A DNA stretch of 64,000 bases from Nocardia sp. CDC159 (GTDB lineage Bacteria > Actinomycetota > Actinomycetes > Mycobacteriales > Mycobacteriaceae). Within the stretch, counting starts at the first letter, position 1. Each line of letters begins with the position of its first letter. The notes beneath the pieces were generated by a model. That model had not been told where the DNA came from, did not search any database, and saw nothing but the letters and a program-made list of their open reading frames with translations. The stretch spans positions 62,001 through 126,000 of the forward strand of contig NZ_JAMRXH010000008.1 in the NCBI RefSeq assembly GCF_023740735.1, written 5' to 3'. The position numbers and the translations under genes are program-made. This document shows, one piece after another, positions 10,168 through 18,033 of the stretch.

Positions 10168-10461
10168 ATGCCCATGCCCACCCATCTCCCTGGTCCGAAC
10201 GCCGATGTCTGGGACTGGCAGATGCGCGGTTCCTGCCGCGGCGTGGACTCATCCGTGTTCTTCCATCCCGACGGCGAGCGTGGTCGGGCCCGCGCCCAGC
10301 GCGAGCTGCGCGCCAAGGAGATCTGCCGGACCTGCCCGGTGCTGATGCAATGCCGCAGCCACGCACTCAAGGTCAGCGAGCCCTACGGCATCTGGGGCGG
10401 CATGTCCGAGACCGAGCGAGAGCTGCACGCCCGGCGCAATCGGCGCCGCATGGCCGTCTGA
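10168..10461 (+). CDS. whiB3: WhiB3-type iron-sulfur redox regulator
   Basis: A 97-residue Wbl protein. The four cluster-ligating cysteines are Cys23, Cys53, Cys56 and Cys62 (C-x29-C-x2-C-x5-C), holding a [4Fe-4S] cluster. The Wbl turn GIWGG is at 74-78 and a basic tail (HARRNRRRM) may contact DNA. The ATG at 10168 has AAGGAG six bases upstream. Sequence and position next to the Rv3415c-like and GroEL1 genes match WhiB3 (Rv3416), which in M. tuberculosis binds SigA and controls lipid and redox metabolism. It is monocistronic here, with its own long upstream region. Confidence 0.93.
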   Translation: MPMPTHLPGPNADVWDWQMRGSCRGVDSSVFFHPDGERGRARAQRELRAKEICRTCPVLMQCRSHALKVSEPYGIWGGMSETERELHARRNRRRMAV

Positions 10462-10794
10462 GCCCCACCGTCGGGACCGTTCGGAAATTTGTCGCACCCT
10501 CGAGCCATCCGAACGCCCGGGCGCGCCGAATGCCTAGCAAACACCCGGCCACTGGAGCTGACGGCGGGTGAACAGATGAGGCGTGCGGGTTCGGTCGGCC
10601 ACCGCCGATCCGTCCTGCCGTGCGATGGCCAGAAGCCTCGCCCAACCTGTTGTCCCGCATTCGGTTCTTGGCGTGTCACGGCGTGTCGTGTGCGAACACC
10701 GCCAGATGTGTCCGGATATGCCCGAAAGTCGCTGGGCGGCAGGAAATTTGCCGATACCCCAGCCGAAAGGAGGTCATAGCGGCACGCTACGGTA
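10462..10794. other. Intergenic region between whiB3 and the ECF sigma gene
   Basis: About 333 bases without a gene. It contains a SigK-like promoter candidate (listed separately) and AAAGGAGG at 10766-10773. That ribosome-binding-like motif is about 21 bases from the assigned GTG start, too far to serve it directly. Confidence 0.4.
10505..10531 (+). promoter_or_regulatory. SigK-like promoter motif upstream of the ECF sigma gene
   Basis: CCATCC (10505-10510), 15 bases, then CCGAAT (10526-10531). Both hexamers are, as I recall, the consensus elements of mycobacterial SigK promoters, though the usual spacer is about 17. It precedes a SigK-like sigma gene, so autoregulation is possible, with a leader of about 260 bases. 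The short spacer and long leader keep confidence low. Confidence 0.3.
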
Positions 10795-11457
10795 GTGGCC
10801 GATGACACAGAACGGAGCGTTGTGACAACGCGGCCGCCGGCCGCAGAGGGCGACTCGTTCCAGGAGCAAGTCGGGGAGAGCCTGGACTCTGCGGTGACGG
10901 CACGCGCAGCCGAAAGCGTCGAACTCGCCGCACTACTAGCACGGTGCGGGCGGGGTGATCAGCAAGCCTTCGCCGAGCTCTACGACCGTACGAGCGCTCG
11001 GGTCTTCGGCTTGGTCCTGCGTGTCCTACACGATCCCGGCTACGCGGAGGAGACGACCCAGGAGGTCTACCTCCAGATCTGGCGTACCGCAGCCAATTTC
11101 GACCCGGCCAAGGGTTCCGCGGTCACCTGGCTGATGACGCTCGCCCATCGTCGAGCGGTGGATCGCGTGCGCGCCGAGCAGGCGCATGCGCTCCGCGAGG
11201 TGGCCTACGGAGCGACCGGTCTGGGTAACGAATTCGACGAGGTCACCGAAGAGGTAGGACGAAGACTCGAGCAGCAGGCCGTGCTGGAGGGCCTCGCCAC
11301 TCTGACGGAGACGCAGCGGGAGGCGATATCGCTGGCCTATTTCGGTGGCCGGACCTATGCGGAGGTTGCCGCCTATCTGGGCGTAGGGTTACCGACTGTT
11401 AAGTCCCGTATTCGTGACGGATTGACACGACTCAAGAAGAGTTTGGGAGTGACGTGA
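10795..11457 (+). CDS. SigK-like ECF RNA polymerase sigma factor
   Basis: 220 residues. After a variable N-terminal extension of about 50 residues comes region 2 (QQAFAELYDRTSARVFGLVL, EETTQEVYLQIWR, GSAVTWLMTLAHRRAVDRVR) and region 4 (LTETQREAISLAYFGGRTYAE, then the helix-turn-helix before KSRIRDGLTRLKKSLGV). These segments follow M. tuberculosis SigK closely. The GTG at 10795 opens the frame; a GTG at 10822 is an alternative start that would trim nine residues. The next gene begins one base after the stop and encodes an RskA-like protein, so this is a sigma/anti-sigma operon. It sits between whiB3 and groEL1, where M. tuberculosis has no sigma gene. Confidence 0.88.
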   Translation: MADDTERSVVTTRPPAAEGDSFQEQVGESLDSAVTARAAESVELAALLARCGRGDQQAFAELYDRTSARVFGLVLRVLHDPGYAEETTQEVYLQIWRTAANFDPAKGSAVTWLMTLAHRRAVDRVRAEQAHALREVAYGATGLGNEFDEVTEEVGRRLEQQAVLEGLATLTETQREAISLAYFGGRTYAEVAAYLGVGLPTVKSRIRDGLTRLKKSLGVT

Positions 11458-11458
11458 G

Positions 11459-11755
11459 ATGAACGAAAGCCAGATCGATCTCGCGCACACGGTCGCGCTC
11501 GGATCGATCGGCGACGACGACCAGCGCGCGGTGCAGGAGTTACTCGACAGCGGTGATCCCGTGCTGCGCGCAGATTTCACCAGGGAAGTGCAGCAGACCA
11601 GGGACGCACTGGCCGAGTTCGCCTCGGCCGCCGCGACCCCACCGCCCGCGTCACTCCGTGATCGACTGCTCGCCGCGATTGCCGAAGACCAGACCGACCG
11701 CACACCGCACCCCTGCGGTTGCAACAACCGCGGGAATTCCGCGACCAAGCATTGA
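11459..11755 (+). CDS. Short RskA-like anti-sigma factor without membrane domain
   Basis: A 98-residue protein beginning one base after the sigma gene's stop. The N-terminal 75 residues fit the RskA/anti-sigma-K N-terminal domain: DLAHTVALGSIGDDDQRAVQEL, then RADFTREVQQTRDALAEFA and PPASLRDRLLAAIAE. Ordinary RskA proteins continue into a membrane helix and an extracytoplasmic domain. This one stops after a short polar tail containing a Cys-Gly-Cys (HPCGCNN). It may therefore act as a soluble anti-sigma factor, possibly redox- or metal-sensitive through the cysteines, or be a truncated remnant. No frame continuing into a membrane helix is seen downstream. Confidence 0.72.
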   Translation: MNESQIDLAHTVALGSIGDDDQRAVQELLDSGDPVLRADFTREVQQTRDALAEFASAAATPPPASLRDRLLAAIAEDQTDRTPHPCGCNNRGNSATKH

Positions 11756-11919
11756 TTTCCCGCGTCCGACAAGGCCGCACGGCGCCTGCGATACGGCGAC
11801 GAGGCCTGCGACATCCGATGTCCGCTGACCGGCCGAACGACGGTGAACGAGGGGGCCGCCCGTTCGGGAGTCGACCGACGACCGCATACGGCATGCGAAC
11901 GGGGGAACATCGAAAATAC

Positions 11920-11957
11920 AACGGGCCGTTCACATCCGTGGATGTGAACGGCCCGTT
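11920..11957 (-). terminator. Rho-independent terminator of groEL1
   Basis: A perfect 18-bp inverted repeat, AACGGGCCGTTCACATCC (11920-11937) with its complement (11940-11957) around a 2-base centre. On the minus strand it is followed by a T-rich run (TGTATTTTCG). It lies 13 bases past the groEL1 stop codon and will also block transcription arriving from the opposing sigma-factor operon. Confidence 0.85.
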
Positions 11958-11970
11958 CGTATGGCCTTGC

Positions 11971-13581
11971 TCAGTGGGCGTGACCGTGGTGATGGTCGCC
12001 CGCGGCTTCCTCGGCGGGCTTGTCGACCACGGCGCTCTCGGTGGTGAGCACCATGCGGGCGACCGAGACGGCGTTGAGGACCGCGGAGCGGGTGACCTTG
12101 ACCGGGTCCACGACGCCGTCGGTGACCAGGTCGCCGTAGGACAGGGTGGCGGCGTTGAAGCCGTCCTTGCCCTCGGCCACCTTGCTGACCACGACCGCGC
12201 CGTCGACGCCCGCGTTGGAGGCGATCCAGTACAGCGGCGCCTGCAGCGCCCGGCGCACCACCTCGACACCGACGGCCGCATCGCCGGTCAGCGACTGCCG
12301 CAGCTCGGCCAGCTTGGCCGCGGCCTGCACCAGCGCGGTGCCGCCGCCGGGCACGATGCCCTCCTCCACCGCGGCCTTGGCCGCGCTGACCGCATCCTCG
12401 ACGCGGTACTTGCGCTCCTTGAGCGCGGTCTCGGTGGCCGCACCGACCTTGATCACCGCGACGCCGCCGGACAGCTTCGCCAGCCGCTCCTCGAGCTTCT
12501 CGCGATCCCAGTCGGAGTCGGTGGCCTCGATCTCGCCGCGCAGCTGCGCGATCCGGGCGTCGATGGCCTCCTGGGTGCCCGCACCCTCGACGATCGTGGT
12601 CTCGTCCTTGCCGACCACGACGCGCCGGGCCTTGCCCAGCTGATCCAGGGTGGCCTCGCGCAGGGTGATGCCCAGATCGGGCTCGATCACCGTGCCGCCG
12701 GTGACGACGGCCAGATCCTGCAGGAACGCCTTGCGCCGGTCACCGAAGAACGGCGCCTTCACCGCGACGACCTTGAGCGTCTTGCGAATCGCGTTGACCA
12801 CCAGGGTGGACAGCGCCTCGCCCTCGATGTCCTCGGCGATGATCAGGACCGGCTTACCGGATTCGGCGATCTTCTCCAGCAACGGCAGGAAGTCCGGCAG
12901 CGAGGAGATCTTCTCCCGATGCAGCAGCACGTAGGCGTCCTCCAGGACGGCCTCCTGCTTGTCCTGGTCGGTGACGAAGTAGCCCGACAGGTAGCCCTTG
13001 TCGAACTGCACGCCCTCGGTGACAACCAGCTCGGTGTGCAGGGTGGAGGCCTCCTCCACGGTCACCACGCCGTCCTTGCCGACGGTGGTCAGCGCCTTGC
13101 CGACCATCTCGCCGATCTCGGCGTCGCGCGAGGACACGGTGGCCACCTGCGCGATGGCCTGCTCGCCGGAGACCGGCTTCGCGGCGGCCAGCAGCGCCTG
13201 CGAGACCGCCTCGGCGGCCTTGCTCATGCCCTGTCCGAGGGCGATCGGGTTGGCGCCCGCGGCGATGTTCTTCAGGCCGCCCTTGATCAGCGCCTGCGCC
13301 AGCACGGTCGCGGTGGTGGTGCCGTCACCGGCGACGTCGTTGGTCTTGGTGGCGACGCTCTTGACCAGCTGCGCGCCCAAATTCTCGAACGGATCCTCGA
13401 GGTCGATGTCGCGGGCGATGGTGACGCCGTCGTTGGTGACCGTCGGGCCGCCGAAGGCCTTGGCCAGCACGACATGCCGACCGCGCGGGCCGAGCGTGAC
13501 CTTGACGGCGTCGGCCAGCTTGTCGACGCCGCGCTCCATCGCCCGACGAGCCTTCTCGTCGAACTCGATCTGCTTTGCCAT
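11971..13581 (-). CDS. groEL1: Chaperonin GroEL1, histidine-rich C-terminus
   Basis: 536-residue 60-kDa chaperonin subunit, full length. The N-terminus MAKQIEFDEKARRAMERGVD, the ATP-binding DVAGDGTTTATVLAQALI and the C-terminal ATP-site segment VPGGGTALVQA are all present. The C-terminus ends DHHHGHAH instead of the Gly-Gly-Met repeats of housekeeping GroEL2, the hallmark of actinobacterial GroEL1, which has specialised roles such as biofilm/mycolate metabolism and metal binding in mycobacteria. It follows groES with a 105-bp gap containing a small hairpin. The next upstream element is a CIRCE operator, so HrcA control is expected. A groEL2 should lie elsewhere in the genome. Confidence 0.95.
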   Translation of the reverse strand: MAKQIEFDEKARRAMERGVDKLADAVKVTLGPRGRHVVLAKAFGGPTVTNDGVTIARDIDLEDPFENLGAQLVKSVATKTNDVAGDGTTTATVLAQALIKGGLKNIAAGANPIALGQGMSKAAEAVSQALLAAAKPVSGEQAIAQVATVSSRDAEIGEMVGKALTTVGKDGVVTVEEASTLHTELVVTEGVQFDKGYLSGYFVTDQDKQEAVLEDAYVLLHREKISSLPDFLPLLEKIAESGKPVLIIAEDIEGEALSTLVVNAIRKTLKVVAVKAPFFGDRRKAFLQDLAVVTGGTVIEPDLGITLREATLDQLGKARRVVVGKDETTIVEGAGTQEAIDARIAQLRGEIEATDSDWDREKLEERLAKLSGGVAVIKVGAATETALKERKYRVEDAVSAAKAAVEEGIVPGGGTALVQAAAKLAELRQSLTGDAAVGVEVVRRALQAPLYWIASNAGVDGAVVVSKVAEGKDGFNAATLSYGDLVTDGVVDPVKVTRSAVLNAVSVARMVLTTESAVVDKPAEEAAGDHHHGHAH

Positions 13582-13616
13582 GTGTTGAGTCCTTGAATGT
13601 CAGAGGGAAACGACAA

Positions 13617-13656
13617 CTGCCCCGATGCCCCTACGCGTGGTGGGACACCGGGGCAG
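13617..13656. repeat. Hairpin between groES and groEL1
   Basis: CTGCCCCG (13617-13624) pairs with CGGGGCAG (13649-13656) around a 24-base loop. It has no T-run. It could modulate the ratio of groES to groEL1 message by RNA processing or attenuation; this is inference. Confidence 0.45.
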
Positions 13657-13686
13657 CCCGTTACGACTCGATCCCGCTGCGCGCGG

Positions 13687-13989
13687 TCACTTGTCGACGA
13701 CGGCCAGCAGGTCGCGCGCGGACAGGATCAGGTACTCCTCGCCGTTGTACTTGATCTCGGTGCCGCCGTACTTGCTGTAGATGACGGTGTCGCCTTCCTT
13801 CACATCCAGCGGGATGCGCTTCTCGCCCTCGTCATCCCAGCGGCCCGGGCCCACGGCGATGACGGTGCCCTCCTGGGGCTTCTCCTTCGCCGTGTCGGGG
13901 ATGACCAGGCCGGAGGCGGTCGTCGTCTCGGCCTCGTTGGCCTGGACGAGGATCTTGTCCTCGAGCGGCTTGATGTTCACGCTCGCCAC
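13687..13989 (-). CDS. groES: Co-chaperonin GroES
   Basis: 100-residue 10-kDa chaperonin lid. It shows the family start NIKPLEDKILVQANEAE, the mobile-loop segment TTTASGLVIPDTAKEKPQEG, then GTVIAVGPGRWDDEG, GDTVIYSKYGGTEI and the C-terminal YLILSARDLLAVV. It is first gene of the groES-groEL1 operon and lies downstream of the CIRCE element at 14147-14171. It caps GroEL rings during ATP-driven folding in the cytoplasm. Confidence 0.97.
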   Translation of the reverse strand: MASVNIKPLEDKILVQANEAETTTASGLVIPDTAKEKPQEGTVIAVGPGRWDDEGEKRIPLDVKEGDTVIYSKYGGTEIKYNGEEYLILSARDLLAVVDK

Positions 13990-14146
13990 GTTGAGCCCTC
14001 CACTTTCAGGGGATTCGGTCGTCCGGGGCCGTTCCCCGGACTCACGGTTTCGGTCGTGTGTTGACCCTGGGCATAGCCCCGTCGTCGCGGGTGCCGGGAC
14101 CCCTGCTCAGTAGTCAAGCTGGCATCTGAGCACATCCAGTGCCAAC

Positions 14147-14171
14147 TAGCACTCTATACAGGAGAGTGCCA
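14147..14171 (-). promoter_or_regulatory. CIRCE operator (HrcA site) of groES-groEL1
   Basis: TAGCACTC (14147-14154), 9 bases, GAGTGCCA (14164-14171). This matches the CIRCE consensus TTAGCACTC-N9-GAGTGCTAA with differences only in the outer bases. It lies about 160 bases upstream of the groES start, implying repression by HrcA and induction on heat shock. Confidence 0.9.
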
Positions 14172-14613
14172 GCGCTCAAGGGAGGGTTGTGCTACCGGGT
14201 GCATCCGCCAGCAAGCGGACGGTCAAAAAATACTGAGCGTCTGACCAGGACGAATGGGTGTCCGGGGAGTGAAATTGGCACAAACGCGACACGCGCGCAG
14301 TACGTAGCAATCGATCCGAAAAAACTGTAACGTTCGGATAACGGATTGTGACACTATGGACGACGGCTCCGTGATGTTGCCTCCGACGCGGACTCCGTGC
14401 CGACAGGGATGCTTCCTCACGCCGTCCGCCGAGCATTTGACAACCGCTTCACCCCACTGCGCGACGCCCCTCGCGCAAGCCTGAGAACGAGAGCAAGACC
14501 GCTAGTGATCTCCGGATCCGCCGCTCGGGCCGTCCGCCATCCACGCGGAGGTTCGTCGTGTCCGTTCGAGATGGTCGGCGACACCGCGACCATCCGCTCG
14601 AAGGGAGGTGAAC
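14172..14613. other. Divergent region between groES and the Hsp70-like gene
   Basis: About 440 bases. The part nearest CIRCE should carry the groES promoter. An AT-enriched stretch at 14220-14360 (CGAAAAAACTGTAACG and GGATAACGGATTGTGACACTATGG) is the likely promoter zone for the plus-strand gene. No reading frame with recognisable protein was found. Confidence 0.4.
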
Positions 14614-16020
14614 ATGCGAACATCCCTCGGCATCTCCGCCGGGAACGAGGTGGTGTGCTCGGCGCTGGTCGGCACCGCGCCGAACGGCTCCCAGAACTTC
14701 GACTACCGCGTCGTCACGGCGGATATGGCGCATTCCGATCTCGGTGATCTGGTGGTGTCCTCGATCGAGCTGATGACCACCCAGATGCCCCGCGATTTCC
14801 TGTATCCCGTGCCCACCCACAGCGGGATCCCGATGGCGCGCACCGACGCCGTCACCGCGCCCGGCGCGATCGCCGTCGCCTACCGCGACCGGGAGCAGGC
14901 GGTGGCCATCCGCGCGGCCATCGGCCGACAGCGCCGCGATGTGCAGCTCATCCCCGAAAGCACCGCGGCCCTGGCCTATCTGCGCCACACCGGCCTGCTC
15001 GACCGCTACGACACGGTGGGCGTCATCGACGTCGGCGCGTCCGGAATGAGCGTCACCGTGGCCGATCTGGCCGACGATACGGTGCTGCGCTGCGAGCGCT
15101 CCGAGACGGTCAGCGGCAGCGCCATCGACGAGCTGATCTACCACCATCTGCTCGACTGTCACTTCGCCCGCCGCGGCACCCGCCCCAATCGCGGCATGCT
15201 CGTCAACCGCAGCCGCGCGGCCAAGGAGCATCTGTCCATAGCGCCCGCGGTGACCATCGATCACGTTGCGGGACAGCCGCTCAAGCTGACCCGGGCCGAT
15301 TTCGACGAGCTCATCGCCGATCTGCTGCGCGAGGCCGCGGCATTCGTCTCCGCGGTGTTCACCCGCGCGCCCAAATATCCGCAGGCGGTCGCCGTCATCG
15401 GCGGCGGAGCGAACATTCCGGCCGTCATCGCCGCGTTCGACCAGCTGCTCGAGGTTCGCGTGCACACCGTGCCCGAACCGGAGGCGGCGATCGCGAAGGG
15501 TGCGGCGCTCATCGCGGATTCGGCACAGCCCTCGCCCTTCCCGGCGATCGGTCTCGGCAGCGAGGGTTCGCCGAGTACCTTCACCAAGCTGGTCGGCACT
15601 CTCGCCGGTGCGGTCGTGGTGGTGGGCCTGGTCGTCGGTTACGGCGTCAAGGAATTGGTCCCCACCGCCAATCACGACGTCAGCCCCGCCGGAACCACCG
15701 ATACCGCGCAGGTGGGCACGTCCCCCGCTCCCACCCCCACCCCGGGCGGTCCCGCGACCACCCCGGCCCGACAGGGCGGAACGGACGGCACTACACCCCC
15801 GTCAGCGAACAACCAGCCACCGACGACCGGCCCCGCCCGCTCGCAGACCCCGGTCGGCCCGCCCCTGCGCCCGGATCCGGACCTCCCCCAGATCCCGCTC
15901 CCCGACCTCCCCCGCCTGCTCGGCCCCCTGATCGGCACCACCGCCCAGAATCCGGGCGCCACCGTCCCGCGCTCGAATTCGGGCTCGTCCGGCTCGAACC
16001 CGATCCGCCCCACCGACTGA
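14614..16020 (+). CDS. Hsp70/actin-like ATPase-fold membrane protein with Pro-rich tail
   Basis: 468 residues from the ATG at 14614, which has GGGAGGTG just upstream; a GTG six bases earlier is less likely. The first 310 residues have the sugar-kinase/Hsp70/actin fold: an N-terminal strand (SLGISAGNEVVCSAL), the connecting SGSAID segment, the phosphate-2 strand TVGVIDVGASGMSVTV, and the adenosine motif AVAVIGGGANIPAVI. One membrane helix follows (KLVGTLAGAVVVVGLVVGYG), then a low-complexity Pro/Thr/Gly tail predicted outside the cell. No peptide-binding domain of true Hsp70 is present. Proteins of this type occur beside type VII secretion genes in this group; another relative is at 43896-46127. 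The function is unknown. Confidence 0.8.
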   Translation: MRTSLGISAGNEVVCSALVGTAPNGSQNFDYRVVTADMAHSDLGDLVVSSIELMTTQMPRDFLYPVPTHSGIPMARTDAVTAPGAIAVAYRDREQAVAIRAAIGRQRRDVQLIPESTAALAYLRHTGLLDRYDTVGVIDVGASGMSVTVADLADDTVLRCERSETVSGSAIDELIYHHLLDCHFARRGTRPNRGMLVNRSRAAKEHLSIAPAVTIDHVAGQPLKLTRADFDELIADLLREAAAFVSAVFTRAPKYPQAVAVIGGGANIPAVIAAFDQLLEVRVHTVPEPEAAIAKGAALIADSAQPSPFPAIGLGSEGSPSTFTKLVGTLAGAVVVVGLVVGYGVKELVPTANHDVSPAGTTDTAQVGTSPAPTPTPGGPATTPARQGGTDGTTPPSANNQPPTTGPARSQTPVGPPLRPDPDLPQIPLPDLPRLLGPLIGTTAQNPGATVPRSNSGSSGSNPIRPTD

Positions 16021-16381
16021 GCCATCCCCTGCGGTAGGCGCGGATGCGCTCGTCGAGAGCGCGCCGATAGGCCGCCGCGGCCTCGTCGAGCTCGTCCAGC
16101 ACAATGCGGCCCGGATAGTCGGGACGTGAAAAGCGGTTGCGGTAGTAGCAATACCAGTAGCTGGTGACGCGCTGGCCGGTCCGCTCGACGAACTCCGCGT
16201 TGGTGGCGGCGAACCGCCCGTAGACCTCGTGGTGCGCGGTCCCGGCGGTCACCACATCGCTCGGCCCACGTGGGATGTCGATGACGATGTCGACCACCCA
16301 TTCGCCGACGAGCTGGACCACGAACGGCACCACCCACGCAGCGATGGCCCGCAGATTCGCGTGGAGATGACGCTGGCGCAC
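15791..16381 (-). CDS. Hypothetical protein, C-terminal end uncertain
   Basis: The frame encodes a plausible folded N-terminal part: VVPFVVQLVGEWVVDIVID, then YGRFAATNAEFVERTGQRV, SYWYCYYRNRF and a helix DELDEAAAAYRRALDERI. The aromatic-rich, non-repetitive composition argues for real coding sequence over 16030-16381. From about 16020 downward the frame enters DNA complementary to the Pro-rich tail of the convergent gene and becomes low complexity. The true protein may therefore end early through a truncation or frameshift near 16020, or simply overlap by 230 bases. The start (GTG at 16381) is also uncertain. No family recognised. Confidence 0.45.
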   Translation of the reverse strand: MRQRHLHANLRAIAAWVVPFVVQLVGEWVVDIVIDIPRGPSDVVTAGTAHHEVYGRFAATNAEFVERTGQRVTSYWYCYYRNRFSRPDYPGRIVLDELDEAAAAYRRALDERIRAYRRGWLSRWGGSGSSRTSPNSSAGRWRPDSGRWCRSGGRAGGGGRGAGSGGGPDPGAGAGRPGSASGRGRSSVAGCSLTGV

Positions 16382-16468
16382 ACGGTCATCGGCGTGCCGG
16401 CTGCAGAGGCAGTGCAGGATCGTGGCCTGCCGGGTCGACAGGCAAGGCGGGACCGAATACCTTGCGGC

Positions 16469-17503
16469 TCAGCGGATCTGACTGGTCGAGACCGGCAGGC
16501 CCGGATCGGTGGCGACGGTCAGGGGGGAGGGCTTGGCGCCGCCCGCGATCACATGGGCGCCGAGGGTGGCGATCATGACGCCGTTGTCGGTACACAGGCG
16601 GGGCTTGGGGACGCGCAGGGTGAGACCCGCTTCGGCGCAACGCTGTTCGGCCAGCGAGCGGATACGGGAGTTGGCCGTGGCGCCGCCGCCGAGCACCAGG
16701 GTGTCGACGCCGACGTCCTGGGCGGCGCGAATCGCCTTCAGGGTGAGCACATCGGCGACCGCCTCCTGGAACGAGGCCGCGATATCCGGGATCGGCAGCT
16801 CGCGGCCCTCGCGCCGGATGCCCTCCACGTAGCGCGCGACCGCGGTCTTCAGGCCCGAGAAGGAGAAGTCGTAGCGTGGATCGCGCGGGCCGGTCATACC
16901 GCGCGGGAAGGCGATGGCCTGCGGATCGCCGTGCGCCGCGGCGGCATCCAGCGCCGGTCCGCCGGGGAAACCGAGATCGAGCAGGCGCGCCACCTTGTCG
17001 AACGCCTCACCGGCCGCGTCGTCGACGGTGCTGCCCAGTTCGACGATGGGCTCGGCCAGATCGCTGACGTGCAGCAGATGGGTGTGGCCACCGGAGACCA
17101 GCAGCGCCACACACGGCGGCATCGGGCCGTGCTCGAGGGCGTCGACGGCGACGTGGCCGCCCAGGTGGTTGAGCGCGTACAGCGGGACATCCCACGCCGC
17201 CGCATAGGCTTTCGCGGCGGCGACGCCGACCAGCAGGGCGCCCGCGAGCCCGGGTCCGATGGTCACGGCCACCGCATCGGGCTTGGCGACGCCCGCCGCC
17301 GCCAGCGCGCGCCGCATCGCGGGCACGATCGCCTCCAGATGGGCGCGCGAGGCGATCTCCGGCACCACACCGCCGAAGCGCGCATGCTGATCCACGCTCG
17401 AGGCGACCTCGTCGGCGAGCAGTTCGCAGGTGCCGTCGCCGGGCCAGCGCACGATGCCGACACCCGTTTCGTCGCACGAACTCTCGATGCCCAGCACGAT
17501 CAT
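16469..17503 (-). CDS. tsaD: tRNA N6-adenosine threonylcarbamoyltransferase TsaD
   Basis: 344 residues. Transfers the threonylcarbamoyl group from TC-AMP to A37 of ANN-decoding tRNAs (t6A). It starts MIVLGIESSCDETGVG, has the metal-binding histidines 113 and 117 (NHLGGHVAVD), the ASFQEAVADVL segment and the nucleotide-binding LGGGATANSRIR. Its ATG at 17503 overlaps the rimI stop by four bases (ATGA). It is the last gene of the operon alr-hydrolase-tsaE-tsaB-rimI-tsaD, which also supplies its partners TsaB and TsaE; TsaC must be encoded elsewhere. Confidence 0.96.
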   Translation of the reverse strand: MIVLGIESSCDETGVGIVRWPGDGTCELLADEVASSVDQHARFGGVVPEIASRAHLEAIVPAMRRALAAAGVAKPDAVAVTIGPGLAGALLVGVAAAKAYAAAWDVPLYALNHLGGHVAVDALEHGPMPPCVALLVSGGHTHLLHVSDLAEPIVELGSTVDDAAGEAFDKVARLLDLGFPGGPALDAAAAHGDPQAIAFPRGMTGPRDPRYDFSFSGLKTAVARYVEGIRREGRELPIPDIAASFQEAVADVLTLKAIRAAQDVGVDTLVLGGGATANSRIRSLAEQRCAEAGLTLRVPKPRLCTDNGVMIATLGAHVIAGGAKPSPLTVATDPGLPVSTSQIR

Positions 17504-18033
17504 GACAGCACCTCGGTATCCTGCCCGACGCCCGCCTCGGGTCGCGGGAATCCGCTCATCGCGGGGCGGCGCATGGTGAACGCGTCGGCGCCGCTGGGCT
17601 GGTAGTAGCTCTTGCGCAGACCGATGATGTGGAAGCCGTGCTTCTGGTACAGCGCGATGGCCGGGGCATTGTCGGTGCGCACCTCCAGGAACACCGGTCC
17701 GCCGCGCCGCCCGGCCTCGGCCAGCAGCGCGCGCAGCAGCAGCGTGCCGACGCCGGAGCGATGGCAGCGCGGGTCGACGCCGATGGTGTGCACCTCGGCC
17801 TCGGGATGTTCCGGGCTGCCCAGCAGGGCGATTCCGGCATAGCCGAGCATGCGGCCGGACGCGTCGCGCGCGACCAGATAGCGGTTGTGCGCACCGGACA
17901 GCTCGGAGGCGAAGGCCACCTCCGACCACGGATCATCCTCGGGGAACAGGATCTTCTCGAGTTCCACGCAACGCTCGATATCGGCCGACCCCATCGGTTC
18001 GATGAGGACGCTCGGCCGGGTCTGCTCGCTCAT
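17500..18033 (-). CDS. rimI: Ribosomal protein S18-alanine N-acetyltransferase
   Basis: 177-residue GNAT-family N-acetyltransferase. The acetyl-CoA pyrophosphate loop is CHRSGVGTLLLRALL, preceded by the beta-strand AEVHTIGVDP. The C-terminal signature DNAPAIALYQKHGFHIIGLRKSYY is typical of RimI. It overlaps tsaB upstream by four bases and tsaD downstream by four bases, so the three are translationally coupled. RimI acetylates protein N-termini (classically S18); the tsaB-rimI-tsaD arrangement is standard in actinobacteria. Confidence 0.93.
   Translation of the reverse strand: MSEQTRPSVLIEPMGSADIERCVELEKILFPEDDPWSEVAFASELSGAHNRYLVARDASGRMLGYAGIALLGSPEHPEAEVHTIGVDPRCHRSGVGTLLLRALLAEAGRRGGPVFLEVRTDNAPAIALYQKHGFHIIGLRKSYYQPSGADAFTMRRPAMSGFPRPEAGVGQDTEVLS

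Noticed and set aside
11719..13596. 625-codon plus-strand frame across groEL1
   Set aside because: Antisense shadow; it also reads through the groEL1 terminator, which a real gene is unlikely to do.
14614..16020. DnaK
   Set aside because: Only the ATPase-like fold is present; the substrate-binding domain is absent and replaced by a membrane helix and Pro-rich tail.
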